A DNA stretch of 64,000 nucleotides from Gibbula magus. Its lineage: Eukaryota > Mollusca > Gastropoda > Trochida > Trochidae. This document shows, piece after piece, positions 12,590 through 24,456 of the stretch. Location of the stretch: positions 40,610,914-40,674,913 of the forward strand of contig OW388304.1 of NCBI GenBank assembly GCA_936450465.1. Direction: 5' to 3'. The stretch's first letter is position 1. Each line of letters starts with the position of its first letter. The notes below the pieces were generated by a model. That model saw nothing but the letters and a program-made list of their open reading frames with translations. It had not been told where the DNA came from and searched no databases. The translations under genes and the position numbers were made by a program.

Positions 12590-13920
12590 ACTCACCAATT
12601 CATTGAACTTCAATTGCTTCCCCTTTCGGCCTCATTCGGACAAATCGGTCTAACCGTTTATTTCAAATTACTCAAAATTCCTCATTCTTACATTACGCCT
12701 ATCCTTCAAAGAGTATACCGTCTTGCAATTCCAGATGAACCATGCCCATTCCATGGACTCCAGCCGCAACCCGCTACTGGACTTCCCCGACGTGTTCGAT
12801 GCCGTGCCCCGCGCACGACACGCCCGGGTCCGGAACACCCGGATAGCCCATGTCCTGGGGGCTGCCTCAGCCAAAATCCGGGATATGTACGAGACGTACG
12901 GCGGCCCCATCATAGAGGGACCCCAGGCCAGGGGCATCACAAGAAATGTATACTGGGCCCTCATTCTGTACCTGGCGGGCCTGTACAATTTTTTCTCCTC
13001 GTTGCAGGGGACTACGGGCCCCATGAGTGTGCCCTCACTTATATGTACCTCGTTCTGTTAGACAATCCCCCCGCGACGTCCGAAATATGTAGGATCCTGA
13101 TCACTAACCCCAACAGAGAAGAACCCTCCTTGGACCAGCTCCTGTACACTATGCATGCGGCGGGGACAAATGACAACAGGTCAATTTGCCCTCTGCTATC
13201 AGGCCATAGAATACAGGTTTTCAATCCCGACCACAGTCCTCCGCACTATCGCGGAAGACTGTCGGTCCTCCACCCTTGCCTACTGGACGACCTCCCTCAG
13301 ACCCTACGTAACTGAAATCCGGCAATGGGTCACCGCCCCTTCATGCGCCTGGTGCGGTGACCAGATTAGAAACACAGGTCATTGGAACTACGGTTCCAAT
13401 GCCATGCTGCTTCACAACCGTACATTTACATTGCCGCCAGGAATATGGGGGACATTCCCCTGTTTATTTTCCCTGCCCCTCTTGTTCGGCCCCCTACACT
13501 GCACTAGTCCTGGTCGACATGTTCACCCACCTCGACCAGACGTACGTACGGCACCTACGATCCCTAAATAGGCACAACCACCCCGTACACCCACTAGGAA
13601 CACCCTCCCAATCGGTCCCCTCCCCTCCCCTAAACTCCCTCCTGCACAACGCCGCAGCCTCATATCTCCTCTCCTACCTGGTACTAGCTAGAACCTTCTG
13701 CTCTAGTATCATCCACAACCTTCCCCGCGCACCCGTCCGTTCCCCCAACAATACCTCCCATGCCCTCTGGTCCGCCACACTCCCCCCTCTTCCTCTCCCC
13801 GCCAGCTCGGATTCCGACAAGGACTCTCACGTTGGCATTCCTGTGGCGTTGGTCCAGCCCCCATGCTTCACAACTTTGACCCGTGTTTTTTGTTCACCAA
13901 TTATTATTTCAATATAAATG
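12590..13920 (+). pseudogene. GC-rich broken coding island, possible endogenous viral fragment
   Basis: A sharply GC-rich, CpG-containing segment sits in AT-rich surroundings. Its coding signal on the plus strand moves between frames: 12723 to ~13010, another frame to ~13170, back to the first to ~13335, then frames interrupted by stops, and a Pro/Ser-rich open stretch to 13917. No single intact gene remains. The order of helical-looking blocks is loosely reminiscent of nucleoproteins of mononegavirus-like RNA viruses, which are often endogenised in invertebrates. This is a low-confidence impression and no family motif is decisive. Minus-strand ORFs here look like shadows. The segment lies between two ~350-bp direct repeats and next to an A-rich tract at 12509-12530. 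Confidence 0.3.
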
Positions 13921-13973
13921 AGATGTCTAGTGTTGTGCAAATAGAATGAAAAAAAGTTAATTAATAAATTGTC

Positions 13974-14063
13974 ATTAATTAAGTATTTCCGTATTGGCCG
14001 AGTTACAGGTCCCAGTTACTCGGACCTGTAACTGCATGGGCCAATACGGAAATACTTAATTAA
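13974..14063. repeat. Inverted repeat (hairpin)
   Basis: Arms ATTAATTAAGTATTTCCGTA...TTACAGGTCC and GGACCTGTAA...TACGGAAATACTTAATTAAT pair almost fully around a ~9-base loop, with a small internal bulge. It lies just 3' of the GC-rich island. Confidence 0.9.
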
Positions 14064-14568
14064 TAACATTATATTATTATACTATATTATTTATTTCATA
14101 TCATGCTATTACCTACGTCGTATTAAGGATGTTACCTACAAGTCATATGTCATATCACTGTTAATACCTCATATTAAATATTTTTCGATATGATACGACA
14201 ATATTGCCAATTGCAGTTAGCTTACTCGATTATCTACCCTATAATAATATTACCTAATTCAGTTATTCTCTATTCATCCACTCATGTCAAGATCGTAAGC
14301 TCATTTACTTTACCATTCACTCTCTATGTCAATATTATCCATCCATGTATATCTGTCATTCATTACGGCGCATTGTCATCAGTATTATTCTTATATGTTA
14401 GAAGGCAACAAGACAGAGCAAAATTTTAATTATTGTACATTATAAAATAGAACATCATTTCGAACCACGAATCTCTCCACTGCATTCACGCTTGACCCAC
14501 GGGACTAGAGTAATGGGAAGGGATAGAATTTCGGAGCACGGGTCGTGCTCAATCGGGCACCGGAAAGA

Positions 14569-14917
14569 TATCAGAGGATAAAATAATAGATAATTGTTTC
14601 AAAATGGGAATATATTCGAAACCTACATTTGAAACTCAATAAGTACAGCAGTAAAACAAATATTAACAGCCCAGAACTAATGGTTAATAGAGACAATACA
14701 TTATATTGAAATGTACCCGTCCATGACAATAAGTGACGGAGTGTAGCGGGATGAAAGACTGAATGCAGTGTTGCGATTATTAGCTGTCTTGAGATGAAAG
14801 GCCAAACTGGACATGACAAAGTCATGTCCTGGATTTCTTAGATCTTCAAACGATTAAAATACTATATATACTCGTAGAAATAAACACTAGTCAGTCTGTC
14901 GATGAGACTGGCCAAAG
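14569..14917 (+). repeat. Right direct repeat flanking the GC-rich island
   Basis: Direct copy of 12054-12505 without the G-run insert. Ends are not TG...CA and no primer-binding site or polypurine tract is apparent, so these are not called LTRs. Confidence 0.9.
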
Positions 14918-15005
14918 TCTACTCTGCCTCCTGTCCTCTCTGTGTGCTTGCATGAGTGAGGTGCCGAGACCCGTATCTCGCCCCGCCTAGCCCTGCCCTT
15001 GGAGA

Positions 15006-15663
15006 GGGCATACTGTAAAACCTGGAGTGGAATCATGGAGTGGAGTCTTGGAGCGGAGCGGATTTTATAAACAAGCATTACTCAGTAGAATGTTTATAAA
15101 CAGAATGTCGCTAGGACTCCATAAGTCTACGTGACAGACATCAGTTTGTATTAGGAACATATTTTATTTATTGCATTTCCATACTGAAGCAAATACACCA
15201 CCATCAGTAATTCTGTGCAGTTAAAATAAATGTTCTTATTGACTGTTATTTTCCTTTGTTTAAATCCTATTCTCTGCAATTATACATTGCTGAAGGATAT
15301 AAGTGATACTTCATAAGTGTCTACATTTTCAGTAATGAATAAAACTATTCATGTATTAAATTGTAATGTGTAGTAGGTTTTCAAGATTTTTCGGAAAGTG
15401 AACATTTAGTGTCCGAGAGTGCACAGAGATTTACACACAGAGAGAGGGAGAGAGCAGTTGAAGAGTCAAAGGTGAAGATCACTGATAAAGGAGTTGACAG
15501 GCCACTATACTGGTACTTCCTCGGATACTGTTTATATCTGGGCTGTGTTGCTGTTTTTCATGGCGGGTGGGAATGGGTTTAATAAATATATCACATCACA
15601 GTATCAAATTCCATAACTCCAAGACTCCACTCCACGACTCCACTCAAGCTTTTACAGTATGCC
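15006..15663. mobile_element. TIR element, GGGCATACTGTAAAA termini, copy 1
   Basis: Ends GGGCATACTGTAAAACCTGG and its complement enclose inner repeats of GGAGTGGAGTC / GACTCCACTCC that extend the inverted arms. No coding frame. 658 bp. Confidence 0.85.
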
Positions 15664-15858
15664 GTGTTTTTACGAGCTCCCGCATCCATCACATCACCTA
15701 TCTACTTAGTCTAACATTTAGCCTCTGAAATGAATTATTTTTGAAATTTAAAAAAATAAATAAAATTTTGAAAAATAAAAAGGAGCATCTGAGATGTGTT
15801 CATTTTAAACTGAGCTCAGAGTCTTGTTGTAGACTTGCATAGGCCCTTAAAAAATTAA

Positions 15859-17124
15859 GGGCATACTGTAAAACATGGAGTGGAGTCGTGGAGTGGAGTC
15901 GTGGAGTTTGGAATTTGATACTGTGATGTGATATATTTATTAAACCTATTCCCAGCTGCTATGCTCAACAGCAACACAGCCCAGTTATAAACAGTATCCC
16001 AGGAAGTATCAGTAACTCAACTCCTTATCAGCGATCTTAACTCTCTGACACTAAATGTTCACTTTCCGAAAGAATCTTTAAAAGCTTAACAATGTTTGCT
16101 ACACAGTTATAATCTAATACATGAAGAGTTTTATTCATTACTTTATGAAAATTACATCTCTAATTAATGCACATCTTAATCACAATCATATGCCCATCAG
16201 ATAACTTAAACATACAAAAAAGCCGTTTTTAAGAAAATTGGTTTCACATAATGAAAATAGTCACAAATGTAACCTTCACTCATTTGAAGATGAATACCAA
16301 ATGCTACTAAACTGTCGACTACATCGATTGTGCAGATCTGAATGTACTCCATCCTCTTATTTCGACTTTGAAGCCCTCATGAAGGTACAACATACTGATG
16401 TTATCGAATGTTTAAATGTTATATCCTTAAAGTTAAACCAACTTTTATATAATTGTACTAATATTTATACTGTGTATATGCTCCAGACACGTCGTCAATT
16501 ATGGATCATACCTGCTGTATACCAGGCCAAATACCAGATAAACCAAAATGAAAATACTGTTTTCTCATTTAATCTAAAATGGAAATATATCAATGGACTA
16601 TGTGTTGATATTCTGCAGAATAATGTTCATAATAAATCACATATTTATAAATTCCACTACATAACTCCACTCTAAAACTCTGTCGATATATTTGATAGGT
16701 ACAGATGTGGATGATTCGAAACAGTGGGTCCGAGACCTGATAAATGCCACTCTAAACTTGGGTACACCGTTTCCTGTTGTGACATATTCTGTTATCATTG
16801 AAGGAAAGGAATTTAGAAACTTACCCACTTAAGACAGTGCCGAAGTTCACAATTCTGCTGTCAAACTAATATAAAGATGTGAATAATAGTAAAACAATAT
16901 TATTTGTGCAATTAGATATTTTGCAAATCCATTGAAATGAAAATGCAATAAATTAAATATTCCTAATACAAACTGATTTCTGTCACGTAGACTTATGGAG
17001 TCCTAGCGACATTCTGTTTATAAACATTCCACTGAGTAATGCTTGTTTATAAAATTCGCTCCGCTCCAAGACTCCACTCCAAGACTCCACTCCATGACTC
17101 CACTCCATGTTTTACAGTATGCCC
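15859..17124. mobile_element. TIR element, GGGCATACTGTAAAA termini, copy 2
   Basis: Same termini and GGAGTGGAGTC arms as copy 1, 1,266 bp. The subterminal block with GTCGCTAGGACTCC (copy 1) reappears here in opposite orientation near 17005. The interior holds an ORF (16238-16675) resembling the end of a LINE polyprotein. Confidence 0.85.
16238..16675 (+). pseudogene. Relic of a LINE C-terminal domain inside a TIR element
   Basis: The first ~65 codons read HKCNLHSFEDEYQMLLNC..., then SYFDFEALMKV, the usual layout of the Cys/His tail after a non-LTR RT (E.EyH.LL.C, Y...L.kl). The upstream RT is missing and the remainder is unlike known domains. Probably captured before the host element lost coding ability. 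Confidence 0.55.
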
Positions 17125-18239
17125 ATTACCATGGTGTAGTGGGATCATTCAACATAAATGGCATTTTTGTTTTTTTGACACATGCATCCTGCTACGAAGA
17201 TCAAAGAATCAAAGATATGATTTTAATGAGATTGAGCCAGTATGCAAATTGTCATTATATCACATGCTGTATTACAATTATTACTACTGATCTAATCAAA
17301 TCAACATTTTGACCATCAATTGGAACAGGCATGCCTTTAACGACAAAGAGGATGAATTTTTTTTAAAACTTACAAATAATCAAAACGCGAGACAACAAGG
17401 CCAGGTTTACACTATGCCACCGTGGGAAGGGACACACCTCTTTTAGTTGACACACTGACGACAGACGAAATAAGCAGATGTGCTTTTTTTAGGCTTGGTC
17501 TGTTTGTTGACACCCACTATAAATTTCAAGCGAAGAACAGAGGTTAGGATCGAAAATCTGAAGGAAGTAACCTCTGTGAGAGAATGGCCCTGACAAGATC
17601 TCTGTGGAATTGGTTAGTCTCAGAAAACCAGGTGTCTTTAGGGCTCTATTTGAATTGTTTGTAAACTAGTGTCGTTGATAAGAAAACAACTTATATCCGA
17701 GACTGAATGTTAGTCTACTAAAAGCCATGCGGAGAGTGATACACTAAATAAACTCATGTGCAAAAGACATCTCGCTATACAAAAGATATTTCAATCAACG
17801 GACTATAGGCCTACATACGACGGAAACGGCATAACATCATGTCTTCAGATCCCAACTATACTACGAATTTTCAAAATATTATCTGTAATATTTCTGAGAA
17901 ACACACGTTTAAAAGAAATGGTCGTTTTGGAATCTCTTTTACTAGACGAGATAGGAGCTCGATGTTTTGGCTTGTTTGACAAGCAACTAATGATGATTTT
18001 TTAAAAATAAAGAATATAATACCCTGTAGCAATCAAACATGAAGTTATCATTTGTATATACAGTATGTATTACTTTAATAATCTTTCAAACTTGAAACAA
18101 TGTTTGTGTGATAAATTAGTAACAGTTTCTGTTGAAAGTCATTCAGTTCACATTCACACTGCTTACACTAGGCTCATTTGTTGTACATATCTGAAGAAAT
18201 ACATTAAACTCTTTCGGCATGTATATAATGATCTTGCAA
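17125..18239. other. No gene recognised
   Basis: Short ORFs (17756-18004, 18065-18292) without known motifs. The later part may be decayed upstream sequence of the Cys-rich fragment. Confidence 0.45.
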
Positions 18240-18830
18240 CACTGTTGTTGGCAGTTATAATACCGAGACTAAATGTCTCCTTGAATGGTTAGGATATGAT
18301 TTATATGATATTAATGTTAGTCTAAGTAATGAAATAGGCTGGCTTGAGTTTACCCGTAGAGTATGTTACTTTTCAAATCATGTTTCTAAAGATTTGTACA
18401 AGCACATACCTCCCACTGACACTGCTCTTAATTTGCACAGAAAACGTGGAGATTATATCTTGATCATGGCCATTCAAAGTACTATGCCCTTTTCTGACAA
18501 GTATCTAAATGTTTTGAAAATGGTTGGCAAAAAAAACAGTAATGACGGAGTAATAGAACAATGGGATGTAAATTTAGAGCAAAGCAGGAGAATGCTAACA
18601 AAAAGAAGACCTTTGCCTGCATCAAGGTGTGGATGCAAATCAGAAAATAACATGTGCTCCTTAGCTGGTAAAGGATGTAAAATTTTTACTAAGATGTGAA
18701 AACCATGTACCAATTTATGTCTTTGTAAAGGTGGTTCTAAATGCAAAAATCCTCACAAAAATGGAGGCACGTGTACAAATTGTCAAAATGATATATCTGA
18801 TTCAGAAAGCATAAATTCAACAATTTTGTC
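18240..18830 (+). pseudogene. Cys-rich (CXC/tesmin-like) gene fragment
   Basis: The frame reads CLLEWLGYDLYD..., IPPTDTALNLHRKRGDYIL, LTKRRPLPASRCGCKSEN, then a Cys-rich run with GKGC, CTNLCLCKGGSKC and GGTCTNC. A TGA at ~18697 stands where a cysteine would be expected, and the frame resumes after it. Upstream of ~18240 the frame is lost. Comparable invertebrate proteins of uncertain origin, many transposon-linked, end with a PPT..AL..H..R motif followed by such a CXC-type tail. No poly(A) or TIR was found. Confidence 0.5.
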
Positions 18831-18989
18831 TTATTTTGTTAGCATTTGTAAGTTTTTGCGCTTTTTTAAAAAAAGATTTTCATTTAGTATTAAGTGACTT
18901 GCTTACAAATTATTTTCTTATTATGATATATGTATTTCTAAATAAAATAATTCAAGTGATTTAACATGATGCAGTCTTTGTATGCCATT

Positions 18990-19056
18990 GGTAACACTTA
19001 TTTATCTTTTTATAAGATCACTTTATTTTCAGAAAAACGTACAACAGCGCCTTTAA
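18990..19056. mobile_element. Fragment of the AAAGGCGCTGTAGC MITE
   Basis: Right-terminal piece (AAAACGTACAACAGCGCCTTTAA) immediately outside the left boundary of block A. Confidence 0.7.
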
Positions 19057-19106
19057 GTCAAATATTTGTGTTCACATTTATATCATTTCACTTCATATTT
19101 TTTCAG

Positions 19107-19281
19107 AAGCGGAGTTTACTATCAAGGAAATCGGCAATTTACTCTATGTTAGTGAAAGGACTGTTAAATACAGAATGAAGGAATATGGCCTATCTGCGCG
19201 GGACAAGTTCAGTACAATGGATGATGAAATGTTGGACTCTGTGGTGTCTCAAGCATTGGCCCTTTTCCCAAATGCGGATTG
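19107..19281 (+). CDS. HTH exon of integrase-core-type gene (block A)
   Basis: A pyrimidine-rich acceptor (ATATTTTTTCAG) precedes a 175-nt open exon encoding FTIKEIGNLLYVSERTVKYR, MKEYGLS and FSTMDDEMLDSVVSQ, ending FPNAD before a GT donor at 19282. The HTH (VSERTVKYRMKEYGLS) and the following DDEMLD..V....FPN block match the N-terminal portion of integrase-core proteins found widely in invertebrates and fish. The usual GYR after FPN is not retained (AD at this point). The next exons, which would carry the catalytic core, are not found in the window. Confidence 0.6.
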
Positions 19282-19756
19282 GTATTTTTTTTAAATAGCA
19301 ATTTCCTTGAAAAGTGCACCCATCCTTTCTTAAAAAATCTGGATCTGCAAGATGATAGGACTTGCTGAGTACCGATCCTATAGTTAACATAACCTTTGAA
19401 TCATGATGTGTTGCATATACATGTATATCATTTTGACAACAAACGATATCAAACTTTAACTGTTTATAACGGCTTAATGTGGTGTTGCTTATCTAAACTC
19501 TCAGTTATAAATAAAATAGTTATCAATGGTTCAAATATTGAACTTTTCGGGGCGAGTTTATTGAATGATAGTGGTAAGAACCCTACAATGAACTCGATCG
19601 CCCGCAAATTGCCAGCAATAATCGCATCATCTAGATGAATTAACATAGACGCAATATTAAGTTTTCGAGGACCTGTGTACCCAGTATACAACATTGAGGT
19701 GAGGCCTAATGTCACGATGCTTATCTAAAGTCTCAGTTATCAATAAATAGTTATCA

Positions 19757-20244
19757 GAGGTGAGGTGAGTTGGTGTTAAACGCCGCTTTCAAGAGTATTT
19801 CACATTATCGCAGCTGCTAGTAATATGGCATGGAGAAAACCCGCAACGCCATGTGGCTATGCATTGCAGTGAAATATGCGAGCATCGGCTGGAACTAGCG
19901 AAACAGGCCATGGGTGGTACTGCACTGAAATTCAGTGTAGCATTGCCCCCAAACTAGTCTAACACTTAGACTGTAAAAAAAAAAAAAAAAAAAAAAAAAT
20001 TGAAAAGGAGACTTTTTTTATGAAAATACCATTTCTTACAGTCTCCTTTTCAATATTTAATAAAATGGTGATATTTTCAGAATAAATACTTTTTTCATAG
20101 TCTGAATGTAAGACTACCCCCAAACCTTACTACGCGTAGAACAGTTCTCTACTGCAGACGAAGTTGCCGTGCCTCTGGCGGGATTCGAACCCCGGACCTC
20201 TTGATCCAAAGTCGACCGCGCTAACCACTTCGCTATCCTGCCCC
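19757..20244 (-). mobile_element. SINE family 1 in block A, interrupted by a MITE
   Basis: Same body and tRNA-like head as 3087-3401. The body is split by a 162-bp MITE at 19955-20116. The block B partner (40206-40504) has the uninterrupted body but is cut at its other edge by a LINE. Confidence 0.9.
19955..20116. mobile_element. MITE with 9-bp target duplication (MULE-like)
   Basis: Terminal inverted repeats start TAGTCTAACACTTAGACT / TAGTCTTACATTCAGACT, and the 9-bp CCCCCAAAC is duplicated at 19946-19954 and 20117-20125. A 9-bp duplication is usual for Mutator-like elements. Inside, GAAAAGGAGACT and AGTCTCCTTTTC form a second inverted repeat. The block B SINE shows the empty site. Confidence 0.88.
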
Positions 20245-21396
20245 ATAAACAACATTGAACTTAGTGACATTTCCATTGCAACGAAAGAATTTACAACACA
20301 AAACGGCAGGGTGGATAGGCGGCATTAAAATAGTGAAATACCCTCGCCTTCTTCAAATCTAATGTTACGAGTTACTTTCGTATTAAAATATCAGTAGATG
20401 TGTGTTAAATGCTTCAAAGATTTAATTGATTTCAATAGTCTTTTGAATAGAAAATTCAAATCTTAATTTACATATAGTATTTATCAGGTTATAAGACGGT
20501 TCAATGTGACCTGGCATCCGATGGTATACGCGTTCAACGATACAGACTCAAGATTCTTTGCATCGCCTAGACCATATGCGCCACTGACTCTCTCTCTGAG
20601 AAACGTATAACGATTGTTCGAAGAGAAAATTTAGTCTAACATTTCGCCTCTAAAATGAATTTTGTTGTACAAGTTAAAAACAAATTGAAGAAAAAAAGAA
20701 AAGAAAAAGAGCCTCCTAGATGTGTTCATTTTCATTTTCCTTAAACCGAGCTCAGTCTTGTTGTGGACTTGCCTAGGCGCTTAAACAATTAAGGGGTTTG
20801 GATGACAGACTAGAGAAAGTTGTAAAACCTGGATTGGAGCCTTAGAGTAAGTCTTAGCCAGGCCAACCAAAGAAAAAATCGAATTGCAACGAAAAGTATC
20901 GAAATGCCCACATAAAGAGATGAATTTGCATCGTAAATCAGCGATACAGTGTTGATTTGGTTCATCTTGGCATTATTTTTCAATTTTGAAGTATTAATTT
21001 GCGGCGGGGGATCATGTCACCTTAGTGATTATACTGCTTGTTTTATTTCATATCAAATATCAAAATGTAAAATATCAGTTAAAAAAAGAGTTTTTTTTCA
21101 GGACTATATGTAAATCTATGGCATCATGAAAAAGCTACAGATATATTCGTTATACATAGATATTGAAATTTATTCTATTATTATGTTTTGCTATTCCATT
21201 GAAAAGCTTCTCGGGTCCACGGCCCTGGTACGAGTGCAATCTAGGAATGTTAATTTAAAACCGTCAAGATAATTTACAACTAAGTGTTGAACTCTCCACT
21301 ATCGCTTGCATCTGTTAACACGGAGTCTCATGTCAAATTGTACAGACTGACAGGGTACGTCGGAGCTGTAAGAAAACATGCCGGACTTCATGACCT

Positions 21397-21557
21397 GGGC
21401 CCGGTTGTTCAAAGCGTCGTTATTTTAACGGACCGTTAAACACTAACGGCCCGTTAAAAATTGGTTGCTGAAAGGTCTTTTTAACGTTCCGTTAACTAAT
21501 GGTATGATTAGTGGCTAACAGCATGTTATTTTAACGGGCTTTTGAACAACCGGGCCC
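21397..21557. mobile_element. MITE with GGGCCCGGTTGTTCAAA termini (block A)
   Basis: A perfect 17-bp terminal inverted repeat encloses a body rich in TTAACGG/CCGTTAA. Block B has a longer version (42131-42325) with ~35 additional internal bases. Confidence 0.9.
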
Positions 21558-22689
21558 TGCAGCTGTTATGTAAAATTTAAGTTTACTTGTGTTAGACAAA
21601 CACTTTTGGTAACACCGTATTGTCAAGGTTTTTAAAAAATATATTCCCTTCTAAATACAAGTATTTTAACAATTACATTAACGTTTAGGAAACTACAATA
21701 TAGAACACCAGTCACGTGGTCTCTTTCGAATCATGAATAAAATACGTTCTTCTCTTTCAACATTTTCATTCAACAGTTGAAAGGGCTGATAAAACACTGA
21801 AATATCCTTTAACGGAAATTAGAGCTGTAAAACGGACATTAAATCCAACAGATCTTGATAATAGTTATTGATAAGATATGCCAAGATATGGCGTCATTTG
21901 CTTACTATAGTGGCGTATCCGGGAATTTTGAAGGGGGGGGGAGGGGGGGGGGTGTTCTCAGACCTTGTGGAGCAGAATCTACAGAACCTGTTCGTATGCT
22001 GGTAGATGAATTACTTTGCAAAATAATTATATTCTTCGGAACAACTTTTTTTTTTTAATCAGACAGAAAATATGCTGCAATAGGTGGTGATCACATGAAA
22101 TCAACCTTGCAGTTCGTTCTTCTGTACTACATGTAGTCTCTTATGTGCTATTCATAGATATGAATACTGGCACAGCAGAACAAATGACGATACACATGTG
22201 AAAAACATTTCTGTGAATTGAAGTCGTTAACCAAATATCAAGCTGGGTATGTTCAAAGACCTATAATTTGAATCAACGTCTGTAACCAAGTCTTCCTACA
22301 AGATTTCATCTCACCTTGACAGCTTAGTCCAGTTGACGGCTATCGGTGAAGTTCAGCAAAAATTGTTGAAGCTCACCGACAGATGGGTGGCCCGCTTCAC
22401 GGGTTCCTGCCCCACACTGAGACATGGGTTGTGAATTTGTGGTGTCACTCTTGGCAAGTGACTTTATTCAAAGTGTGTCTCTGTTAACTTCACTTAGCAG
22501 TACAATTGAATACAGAGGGACCTCGTTTAACCGACCCGCAAATCCAGAAACCCGGCTATCTGCACGGGAGTATACTCCTCTATACATTTCTATGCAAATG
22601 GTGATTCGCTTAACGCATGCCTTGCTTTCGAGATGGTTTTCAACTGTAACCAAATTGTGCGGATAAACGGGGTTCGACTGTACATGATA

Positions 22690-24055
22690 AAAGTAGAGCC
22701 ACTGGCTCTGAAGCTCATCAGGAATCATGTTATTAATTATCTCTAAGGAAAAGATTAAGATATCACATAATAAGTCATTGCCCAGTCATCAAATTTAAAG
22801 TTATTATAAATTTGGTTACACATTAATCCATATTCATTATAGATAATGTAGACCTTTGCAGTTTATTGTTTTACTTTTTATTTTTATTCTGGAATTATCA
22901 ACATTTATTACATAATGAAAAAGAGCCCCTATTTGTTTCTAAAAATCCTGTTTCTGATAGGCTCATAGTTTCATAGGCGCCTTTTCAATATTTAATTAAT
23001 TAATTCTATTGAGTATCTGAGTGTAAGACTAAATCAGTAACACAGCAGAGAAGTAACCTGAAACCTCCGTGTATTAGCAAGCTGCTGTTTGCATCTCTGC
23101 CAGGGAGTGGTCACTCCCAAGGTCAACACCTGCAATTATGTAACATGCAGACCCTGGACTCACAGCCAGTAAATTATATATTTTAAATTTTGTTTTCCCC
23201 ATCTTTATTTATTTTTCTTTATTGGAAAAGAAGATGTGATATCACAAACTCATGTAGCTAGTTTTAATAGTCTTATCTTACTTCATCACCAGTCATATTT
23301 AGTTCACATATCTAATGTAAAATAAAACATTTGTTAACCTTTTTTAAATTTTTTCCTATGCATCCTGTCACAATATTCAGTTCACAGGCTATTCAATAGT
23401 TCTTATTTCACATTGATTACATCAAACATGTCCATAATGTAGTATCACTCTTAAGCTGACATGTGAAGTGCACATAAAATCTCATTATCTTCACAGTTCA
23501 TTAAAACAGCTGTTTTAAGTGATTACCCCTGTGATCCATATTTGGGGTCACAAGATCACCAAATCTACAATTTAGAATCCCCATTGGCTAAAGAGTCTGT
23601 ACATAACATTTCAGCTTTCTAGAGCTTTTGGGACTGGAGAAAAAGATGAAAGATGCTTTTTAGGTTGTGACCCCTGTGGCCCTTATTTGGGGTCACAGGG
23701 TTACCAAATCTTCAATTTAGAATCCCCGTCAGTTAAGGAGTCTGTTCATAAAATTTCAACTCTCTATGTTCATTGGGACTGGAGAAGAAGATGAAAATAG
23801 CTTTTTAGGTAATGACCCCAGTGGCCCTTATTTGGGGTCACAGGGTCACCAAATCTACAATTTAGAATCCCCATTGGCCAAGGAGTCTGTACATAAAATT
23901 TCAGATCTCTATAGTCATTGGTTCTGGAGAAGAAGTCGAAAAATGGAAAAGTTTACGGACAGACCGACAGACCGACGGACAGACCGACGGATGGACGGAC
24001 GCCATCCCATGCCATAAGCCTATCGGGCCTTTCAGGCCTGATGAGCTAAAAAGTA
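22690..24055 (+). mobile_element. LINE 3'-region remnant with tandem units (block A)
   Basis: Starts AGAGCCACTGGCTCTGAAGC, like the segment just after the LINE stop at 59612. It has three ~146-bp units (23530-23940) and the GACGGACG plus CATCGGGCCT terminal module. It is a related 3' region without its RT. Confidence 0.75.
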
Positions 24056-24456
24056 GGTCTCCATAAGGGCTCCGTTCCATAACAGCGAGCGCTTATAAAC
24101 GCTCATTGATTGCTCAATGTAGCGCTCATTCTCTCCTGAACGAACAAAGTTTGCTCGCTTTGCTATGTAGCGCTACATTGAGCAATCACGTTCAAGAGAG
24201 GTTTAAAAGTAATCGTTAATTGAGCAAATTACTTTGAAACCTCTCGAACACGGCCAATGTCGAGTTATTTTAACATCTGTTCTAGTTACATGTCTCAATC
24301 AAGTGTTTTAAATAAATAAACAAAATGCTAAAAATCATTTTATTACTATTTCAACAAGAACTTTAAAATAAGTATGGCCGCGGCATTTGATGTAATCCTG
24401 CTACTTGTGCCCTACATCAGGTAGCAAACATTCTTTTAATCATAGTAACAACTTAA

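Noticed and set aside
12668..13024. 118-aa minus-strand ORF in the GC-rich island
   Set aside because: GC-rich shadow of the plus-strand frame, lacking recognisable features.
12054..14917. LTR retrotransposon defined by the two ~350-bp direct repeats
   Set aside because: No TG...CA ends, primer-binding site, polypurine tract or gag/pol between them; the left copy holds a G-run insert. Kept as plain direct repeats.
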